Assembly (NCBI GenBank): GCA_002005505.1 | Contig: KV908698.1 | Coordinates: forward strand, 58,098 to 85,597 | DNA: 27,500 nt | Source: Botryococcus braunii | Taxonomy: Eukaryota > Chlorophyta > Trebouxiophyceae | Direction: 5' to 3' | In this document: in pieces, positions 22,019 to 27,500 of the stretch | Position numbering within the stretch: position 1 is the stretch's first letter | Layout of the letters: each line of letters starts with the position of its first letter | Program-made: the position numbers and the translations under genes | The notes under the pieces: generated by a model | The model's input: the letters and a program-made list of their open reading frames with translations, nothing else | What the model was told of the DNA's origin: nothing | The model's database searches: none

Positions 22019-22104
22019 ATTACCGTATAGCTGCTTTTGGCCTCTGGGCTCCCCCCCCCCCCACCTCAAGAGGGGTGCCGGCCAGGCTAAGGTGGGTGTG
22101 TAGG
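22019..22104 (-). promoter_or_regulatory. Poly-purine tract region upstream of the 3' LTR
   Basis: On the minus strand a run of 12 G (22062-22051) within GAGGTGGGG...GGAG lies just after the pol stop. This is the expected place for the plus-strand primer. The spacing to the TG end chosen for the LTR is longer than usual. Confidence 0.45.
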
Positions 22105-25100
22105 TCACTTCAACCCATTCCTTGCCTTATAAGCTGTCAACATGGCACGGGTCTCCGCATTATGAGCAAAGTTGGATACGGGCTCCCAGGAATTATCGCT
22201 GTCTGGGTATCCAACCCACTTCACCAAGTAGAGGTATTGGGGTTTGCCTTTGCGAGACGGATCATCGTGGGACTTCTTCGCGTTCACGTGACGACACCTT
22301 ACCTTGTGCCCAACGATGTCCTCAACTTCATAATACATGTCACCGTCGATGACTGGGGGTAACGAAGTCGACTGAGGCATCTCTGTGCCTGGCTGCTCGG
22401 GTGGCTTGTACGGCTTGAGTAGACTGACGTGAAACACATTGTGCCAACGGAGTCCTGGCGGGAGTTCCAACTTGTAGGCAACATCACCCACTCGCGATAG
22501 CACAGTGAATGGACCGACGAACTTTGGCAGAAACTTGGTGCTGAGCACTGAGCGTCGACCGGCGTTTCGTGTCGATAAGGGAACCTTGTCTCCTTCATGA
22601 TACACAACTTCACGTCTGTGCTTGTCATACTGCTTCTTCTGGCGCTCTTGTGCTGTCTCAATATCACCACGGGCTTGCACCCATAGCTTCTCACGTTCAT
22701 GTGCTGCTTGCAAGCATGCTTGAGCTGCCCGAGTCTGCTCTTGAGTACGCTGACGCACAGAGCTGGCTTCTTGTACTTTGAAGACGTGTGCTCGCGTGTT
22801 AGGCACTACTTTCGGAAGTAACGCCTCCAAGCCCTCCACTGCTGTGGGGTGTCGACCAAAGTTCAGGAAGAATGGTGAAGCTCTGATGCTCTCTTGGTAT
22901 GCATTGTTGATTGCAAATTCTGCACTTGGGAGGTACTTGACCCAATCATCTCCCTGAGGGTTGACGTAATTGCGTAGATAATCTTCCAATATGCGATTCA
23001 TGCGCTCTGTCTGACCATCGGACTGTGGGTGGTACGCTGTCGTAAGACACTGCTTGACGTTCAATCCACGACACCACTCACGGAAGAAGTTACCCGTGAA
23101 TCTGGGATCACGATCAGTGATAAGCTGCGCTGGTTTGCCATACAATGCAAAGACTTGGCTGTAGAGCTTCTGAGCAATATCCGTAGACGTCACTGTCTTA
23201 TTGCATGGAAGAAACTTTGCCACCTTCGTTAGCTTGTCGACAACAACCATGATGGAGTCATAGCCGGTGCTCTTGTCGAGTGGAAGATCAACAATCAAAT
23301 CCATCGTGATAGTATCAAAAGGATTCGCTGGTGGAGCAATAGGCTGCAAAGGCCCTGCTGGTGCCTGATTTGAAGACTTATTCCGCTGACAAAATTCACA
23401 TGTCTCGATGTACTTCTTCACTTGGGTGTACATTCCTTGCCAATGAAAATGCCGTTCAATAAGATCCTTGGTCTTGGTCAAGCCGCCATGGCCTCTGCAT
23501 GGTGGGCTGTGATAATTCGAAATGATGAGCGTGCGTAACGCTAAGTCGTGCGGTACGGATATAACCAATGATTCGCCACGCTGGATGTACCATATGCCAT
23601 CATGCTGTACCATTTTACTGACGTTGTCAGGGTTGGCATAAAATGAATCTGCTGCGTACGATGCGCGTAGACGAGACACGAAGTCATTAGTAATAGACGG
23701 TCCCGCAGGGATCCGTACTGGATCAAAAACTGCATCACGCGGTCGAGCTGCTGTTTTCTGCTTCTTGCTATGATGTGTCGTTGCCCGCGCTTGAACGTCC
23801 GGGTGGGTCCCCTGTGGTGGGACCTGACCTCCCATGTGGGTGGACTGAGTCCCCTGTGGTAAGGCCGGGTCCCCCGTGTGGGTGGACACCGCTCCCTCGA
23901 CCGCGCTCCCCTGTGGTAGGGACGACTCCCCCCGTGTGGGTGGAGCGGGCCGTGAGAACCCAGTTGCCCTAGCGCGAGTCGTAACTGCTGCTATCTGAAT
24001 GCTGTCATTCATGGCTTGCAACAATGCTGGTGATCTGCTCAAGGGATCCGCGACGTTCGTGCGACCTGGCTCATATTTCCATTCCAAGTGGAAGCGTGAC
24101 AAGAATTCATACCATCTGACTTGTCGTCTGGACAACACTTGCTTGTCTTGGAAGAAGGTATTCGGGTTGTGGTCTGTAATGATGATCACTTTCTCTGCTC
24201 CCTCAAGGTAGGGGCGCCAAACTTCCAAATTGTAGACCACTGCTCGAAGTTCTTGCTCTGTCACACCATAATTTTTCTCTGCCGGCGTGAACTTCTTGCT
24301 ATTATACGCGATGGGGCGTCCATCTTGAACCAATACGCCGCCCATGCCGAAACCACTTGCATCACTGATGACTGTGAATGGCTTATCAAAGTCTGGTGGC
24401 TTGAGCACTGGTGCTGTAGTGATAGCATCCTTAAGACCATTGAAGGACATCTCGCAATCAGGTGACCATTTGAAGGGTGTCTTTGGCTTGGTGAGGTTAT
24501 TCATGGGTGAAGCTATTCTCGCATATCCTTGAACAAACTTCTTGGCGAAGTTAGTCAAGCCCATGAACTGCCGTATGTCGTGCACGTCGGTCGGTGTTGG
24601 CCAATTTCTGATTGCTTCGACCTTGGAGTCATCAATCTTGATGCCCTGTGGACCAACCAAGTGTCCAAGAAATAACGTCCATTCTCGCAACCAGGAGCAC
24701 TTCTTCATCTTGGCGTACAACTGATGCTCTCGAAGCTTCTGAAGTATAAGTCGAATATGCCGAATGTGCTCCTCAAACATCTTGGAGTATATGAGAATGT
24801 CGTCCATGTACACGAGTACGAAGTCGTTCACATATTCCGAGAAGATCTTATTCATAACTGTCTGAAATGTGGCGGGGGCGTTGGTCAACCCAAACGCCAA
24901 AACTTTGAAGTTGTACTGCCCGAACGGTGTACGAAATCCTGTCTTAGGGACGTCCTCGTCATTGATGCGAATCTGGTGGTAGCCTGAGTGTAGATCAAGT
25001 GACGAGAAGTAACTTGCATTTCCCAGCATGTCCAAAGTATCATCGATGCGAGGAAGTGGTGCTCGATGCTTGATGGTGGCTTTATTCAACTGCCGGTAGT

Positions 25101-25461
25101 CCACTACCATGCGCAAGTTGCCATCTTTCTTATTCACGAAGAAGCATGGAGCTGCAAAAGGAGAATGTGAATGCTCGATAAGTCCCTTCTTCAGTAGTTG
25201 TTCAATTTCTTCCCACATGATTCTCTTGGCTATGATCACGGTCGGTGTCCCTTCGGAACTCATTGATTCTGACGCCACGGCTGTCATTGCGATAACCCTC
25301 ACGGTGGTAGGTGTAGCGTGGCAAGTTCTGTCCCTGAGAAGAGTAGCGGTCGTCATATGAGCGCTTGTAACCTGCAAAGCGACCACGTGCTCTGCCGCGT
25401 GAGTCTCTGCCTCTTCTGCCAAAATCAGTAAATCTGCCACGTGTGACTGGCTGGCTACCAC
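22105..25461 (-). CDS. pol: Pol polyprotein: RT, RNase H, integrase, chromodomain (no protease seen)
   Basis: Open frame of 1118 codons; recognisable sequence starts at residue 83 (WEEIEQLLKKGLIE). RT about 83-260 with YMDD at 218-221. RNase H with D367 (SDASG), E404, D430 and D472 (NVADPLSR). A Pro/Gln/Gly-rich repeated linker at about 508-556. Integrase zinc finger H651/H658 and C688/C691; catalytic D721, D783 and E819 with DD35E spacing. GPF motif at 983-985; chromodomain about 1044-1102 (YEVEDIVGHKV, YLVKWVGYPDSDNSWEP). The first 82 residues overlap the Arg/Gly-rich end of gag in another frame and are probably not translated as such. No D-S/T-G protease motif is present. The frame is +1 relative to gag. 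Catalytic residues are intact. Confidence 0.93.
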   Translation of the reverse strand: MVASQSHVADLLILAEEAETHAAEHVVALQVTSAHMTTATLLRDRTCHATPTTVRVIAMTAVASESMSSEGTPTVIIAKRIMWEEIEQLLKKGLIEHSHSPFAAPCFFVNKKDGNLRMVVDYRQLNKATIKHRAPLPRIDDTLDMLGNASYFSSLDLHSGYHQIRINDEDVPKTGFRTPFGQYNFKVLAFGLTNAPATFQTVMNKIFSEYVNDFVLVYMDDILIYSKMFEEHIRHIRLILQKLREHQLYAKMKKCSWLREWTLFLGHLVGPQGIKIDDSKVEAIRNWPTPTDVHDIRQFMGLTNFAKKFVQGYARIASPMNNLTKPKTPFKWSPDCEMSFNGLKDAITTAPVLKPPDFDKPFTVISDASGFGMGGVLVQDGRPIAYNSKKFTPAEKNYGVTEQELRAVVYNLEVWRPYLEGAEKVIIITDHNPNTFFQDKQVLSRRQVRWYEFLSRFHLEWKYEPGRTNVADPLSRSPALLQAMNDSIQIAAVTTRARATGFSRPAPPTRGESSLPQGSAVEGAVSTHTGDPALPQGTQSTHMGGQVPPQGTHPDVQARATTHHSKKQKTAARPRDAVFDPVRIPAGPSITNDFVSRLRASYAADSFYANPDNVSKMVQHDGIWYIQRGESLVISVPHDLALRTLIISNYHSPPCRGHGGLTKTKDLIERHFHWQGMYTQVKKYIETCEFCQRNKSSNQAPAGPLQPIAPPANPFDTITMDLIVDLPLDKSTGYDSIMVVVDKLTKVAKFLPCNKTVTSTDIAQKLYSQVFALYGKPAQLITDRDPRFTGNFFREWCRGLNVKQCLTTAYHPQSDGQTERMNRILEDYLRNYVNPQGDDWVKYLPSAEFAINNAYQESIRASPFFLNFGRHPTAVEGLEALLPKVVPNTRAHVFKVQEASSVRQRTQEQTRAAQACLQAAHEREKLWVQARGDIETAQERQKKQYDKHRREVVYHEGDKVPLSTRNAGRRSVLSTKFLPKFVGPFTVLSRVGDVAYKLELPPGLRWHNVFHVSLLKPYKPPEQPGTEMPQSTSLPPVIDGDMYYEVEDIVGHKVRCRHVNAKKSHDDPSRKGKPQYLYLVKWVGYPDSDNSWEPVSNFAHNAETRAMLTAYKARNGLK
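23790..23945 (-). repeat. In-frame minisatellite in pol between RNase H and integrase
   Basis: Degenerate units with CCCCTGTGGTAGGG and CCCGTGTGGGTGGA words repeat about four times and code for SLPQG/ALPQG/VPPQG and THTG/THMG pairs at Pol residues about 508-556. The frame is kept. Confidence 0.75.
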
Positions 25462-27418
25462 GTGACTCTCTCAGCTGATTCACCCAGCTCGTACGTTTCA
25501 AGAACTCAATGATGTCATCAAGCCGAGGATCTTCCAGAGTTGAAAACTGCCCTTCAAGCTGATTGACGATGTAGCGAGGCAAGGCCTTCTTCAATGTTTT
25601 CACTAAGTCCATGTTGGACCTCTTGTCTGCAATACGAAGTGAAAGACTCCAAAATCTGGTGAGGTAGTCGCCGAGGGTCCACGACCCATCCCAAGATAAC
25701 TTTTCAAGTTTTGAAGTAAGCGAGTGCACATCCTCATAGGAGAAAGCAAACTGTCTGCACAAGGCGTCATGCATTTCTTGGAAGGTAGGCACTCTGTTCA
25801 AGCTGGCTTGCAATGCATCAATGGCGATTCGGGCATCGCCCTCTAACTTGCTTTTCAATAGTAGCCCCCACTCTGCACCTGGGGTGGGTAGAGTTCTCTT
25901 GGAGAGCAATCGTAGAGCTGCCTGAAAATCTGATAGATAATTGTTGACACGAGGACCACTGCGTTTGCCATTATAGTTAGGTAGAGCTTGCACATCTCTG
26001 AAGGTAAGGGTCTTGCCCTCTGTGCCAGTACCTCTGTTGTCGTCATGTGCTTGGTCGTCGTGACGATCATAATGACGGTCATAGTCGTCTGGTCCCCTGT
26101 CATCAGGTCTGGGGCGCAGCTCCTCACGTCTGGGAGGAGGGTCATCACGTAGAGGCTGGTCATTTCGTAGAGGAGGTTCATCACGTCGTTCAACTGGAGG
26201 CACGCCTGCATTGCCGTAATCCTCGTCGTCATAATCATCATCATTCTCATCATCATCATCGTCGTCATCATCATCATCATCACTTGGTGGACCATCATGC
26301 ATTGCCCCTCGAGCAAACTGACGTGGGGCTGATCCCCCTTGAAGTTCCTCTGGATTTTCTGACACTTCTTCTTGATTGGCGTGTGAAGCATTCTCATTAT
26401 CAACATCAAGAGAAGATTCATCTCTTAGTTGCGTAGGTCGAGGTGCGATGAAGACTCTTCTTGTGCGAGGAGACACTACTGGGCCCCTCTGAAGCAACAT
26501 TCCGGGTGTAGTAGTCGTCACAGCTGGAGTTCTTGCCATAAAAATCTTCAAATCATGATTGATGGCTGAGATATCAATGGCTGACTTCTTACCTTCGTTG
26601 TAGCCTTTCAAGACGGACTGCTTAGCCGAGTTGGGCAAGAGTACCCATGGAGCCTCTGGGAACTCGTCTGGTTTCATGAAGAGGGCTGATTGAAGAAGAT
26701 GTTGTGTTCCTCCTTGCAGCCACGAGCTGGGGATTCCCATGGCTTGGTAGATTGCATTGGAGTGATACTCTGAAGGCGTGGTGCTGTATAGTAGAGCTGG
26801 AGGAATATAAAACTTGCTGGTCTCATCTGAAAAATTTAAGTAGCAGTCCCAGGTGTCCTTACTGGCAAGTGGCTTTTCTCCAGGAGCTGTCATGTCAAGA
26901 GCTGTTTTGTTGATGACAACCCAAGTCGATACTTGCTTTGCTGGATCAACTTCCTTGAGGCAAGATAAGTCGAGGAAGTCATAACCATCCATGGCGCATA
27001 GAATCTCTCCACTGGGTGCCTTTATCATATCTGTTTCCTTGAACCAATAAGGCCCTTGTTCTGCGAGCTTCTGAGGCGAGGCGTAGAAGAAGAGAAGTTT
27101 ATCCCACTGCTGACGAAGGATCTGCCCATCGAAGTCGCGCGCGTGAGAAATCATGGCGTCATTCACATTATTTGAAGTCTCGGTGACAAGGCGATTTGGA
27201 ACCCAATCTGATTCGTAGAGTGACGGGTTGATGGCCTGCCAGACGGACTGTTTGGCGAGCAGATGCTTTCGTTGAATATCGAGGACTTTTGCCTTGAAGA
27301 CTACGTCGTCTCTGAAGTCAAATAATTTTGCAGTCATGATGTTTTCTGCCGTAGGAAGGAAGCCGAAGTTGAAGCCTCTGTAGACATCTGGTAGATCGAA
27401 TTCGTTGGACCCACTCAT
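25202..27418 (-). CDS. gag: Gag polyprotein, 738 aa, without zinc knuckle
   Basis: Starts MSGSNEFDLPDVYRGFNFGF, 35 bp after the 5' LTR end. Residues 1-330 are a folded-looking region I do not recognise. About 340-470 is acidic and disordered, with an Asp run near 380-390 and many RDD/PRPDD words. About 475-645 is a retrotransposon-type Gag region (WGLLLKSKLEGDARIAIDAL, GDYLTRFWSLSLRIADKRSN). About 650-710 is Arg/Gly-rich (RGRDSRGRARGRFAGYKRSY), which could bind RNA in place of the missing CCHC knuckle. The stop lies about 13 nt past the start of recognisable RT sequence in the other frame. At 738 aa it is longer than most Ty3/gypsy Gags. Confidence 0.85.
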   Translation of the reverse strand: MSGSNEFDLPDVYRGFNFGFLPTAENIMTAKLFDFRDDVVFKAKVLDIQRKHLLAKQSVWQAINPSLYESDWVPNRLVTETSNNVNDAMISHARDFDGQILRQQWDKLLFFYASPQKLAEQGPYWFKETDMIKAPSGEILCAMDGYDFLDLSCLKEVDPAKQVSTWVVINKTALDMTAPGEKPLASKDTWDCYLNFSDETSKFYIPPALLYSTTPSEYHSNAIYQAMGIPSSWLQGGTQHLLQSALFMKPDEFPEAPWVLLPNSAKQSVLKGYNEGKKSAIDISAINHDLKIFMARTPAVTTTTPGMLLQRGPVVSPRTRRVFIAPRPTQLRDESSLDVDNENASHANQEEVSENPEELQGGSAPRQFARGAMHDGPPSDDDDDDDDDDDENDDDYDDEDYGNAGVPPVERRDEPPLRNDQPLRDDPPPRREELRPRPDDRGPDDYDRHYDRHDDQAHDDNRGTGTEGKTLTFRDVQALPNYNGKRSGPRVNNYLSDFQAALRLLSKRTLPTPGAEWGLLLKSKLEGDARIAIDALQASLNRVPTFQEMHDALCRQFAFSYEDVHSLTSKLEKLSWDGSWTLGDYLTRFWSLSLRIADKRSNMDLVKTLKKALPRYIVNQLEGQFSTLEDPRLDDIIEFLKRTSWVNQLRESRGSQPVTRGRFTDFGRRGRDSRGRARGRFAGYKRSYDDRYSSQGQNLPRYTYHREGYRNDSRGVRINEFRRDTDRDHSQENHVGRN
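26225..26285 (-). repeat. Trinucleotide (GAT/GAC) repeat coding poly-Asp in gag
   Basis: Plus-strand TCA/TCG triplets code for a run of about ten Asp and then E-N-D-D-D-Y-D-D-E-D at Gag residues about 378-398. Acidic low-complexity linker. Confidence 0.85.
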
Positions 27419-27434
27419 TTTTTTAAATCGCTCA

Positions 27435-27451
27435 CCCCTAGACCGATACCA
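27435..27451 (-). promoter_or_regulatory. Primer binding site
   Basis: Two bases after the 5' LTR end the minus strand reads TGGTATCGGTCTAGGGG. The first seven bases match the usual plant PBS for initiator Met tRNA (TGGTATC); the remainder differs from the common TGGTATCAGAGC, so the primer is iMet-like or a related tRNA. Confidence 0.65.
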
Positions 27452-27453
27452 TA

Positions 27454-27500
27454 TGTAGTGTTGGGATGTAATTGGAGTCAGACGGAGACGGAAAGGCAGA
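27454..27500 (-). repeat. 5' LTR, first 47 bp in view
   Basis: Identical over all 47 bases to 21252-21298, the corresponding edge of the 3' LTR. The remainder lies outside the window, so no target-site duplication can be checked. Confidence 0.92.

Larger units (their letters stand above)
21252..27500 (-). mobile_element. Ty3/gypsy chromovirus LTR retrotransposon (runs off the window)
   Basis: Order on the minus strand: end of 5' LTR (27500-27454), PBS, gag, pol (RT, RNase H, integrase, chromodomain), G-run, 3' LTR. Integrase after RT and a C-terminal chromodomain identify a chromovirus. The 47 bp of the 5' LTR in view are identical to the matching end of the 3' LTR, and both large ORFs are open, so the copy is young. 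No protease domain or CCHC knuckle was found, so it may depend on other copies. Confidence 0.93.

Noticed and set aside
23775..24532. Plus-strand small ORFs over pol
   Set aside because: Antisense shadows of the intact pol frame.
25855..26436. Met/Thr-rich and His-rich ORFs overlapping gag
   Set aside because: Other-frame readings of the GAT/GAC repeat and gag sequence.

Overview
The window is nuclear DNA of a eukaryote, most likely a plant or streptophyte (charophyte-like) alga. Genes are split by GT-AG introns, introns are packed with micro- and minisatellites, one gene has the architecture of plant/animal TMEM62-type metallophosphoesterases, and the right end carries a Ty3/gypsy chromovirus with a plant-like initiator-Met type primer site. 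The species assignment is inference; no rRNA, tRNA, operon or CRISPR array was seen.

Layout. 1-1612: intergenic DNA with a foldback repeat (286-625). 1613-13264, minus strand: a TMEM62-like membrane metallophosphoesterase gene assembled by hand from 11 exons. All intron phases agree and the exons join to 717 codons plus stop, with all catalytic metal ligands present; only the extreme N-terminus (possible exon at 13660-13791) is unresolved. Nearly every intron holds a simple-sequence array ((CA)n, (GT)n, (GA)n, GACA/GGCA) or a minisatellite (24 bp, 39 bp, 22 bp, about 58 bp units). 13792-15640: shared 5' intergenic region between two divergent genes. 15646-20807, plus strand: a TATA-box promoter and a 9-exon gene for a C2-domain protein with a Gly/Thr/His-rich, charged tail; exon 8 has a reading-frame conflict, and intron 6 holds a 143-bp near-perfect hairpin. 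21252-27500, minus strand: a young LTR retrotransposon (3' LTR, pol with RT, RNase H, integrase and chromodomain, gag, PBS, first 47 bp of the 5' LTR), inserted about 445 bp beyond the C2 gene stop. It has no visible protease or zinc knuckle.

The two host genes show no functional link beyond being divergent neighbours. The most notable points are the array-filled TMEM62-like gene, with complementary (UG)n/(CA)n tracts around single exons and a minisatellite starting at a splice donor; the unfamiliar C2-plus-charged-repeat protein with degenerate calcium ligands; the hairpin in its intron; and the protease-less chromovirus with a long unrecognised Gag N-terminus.
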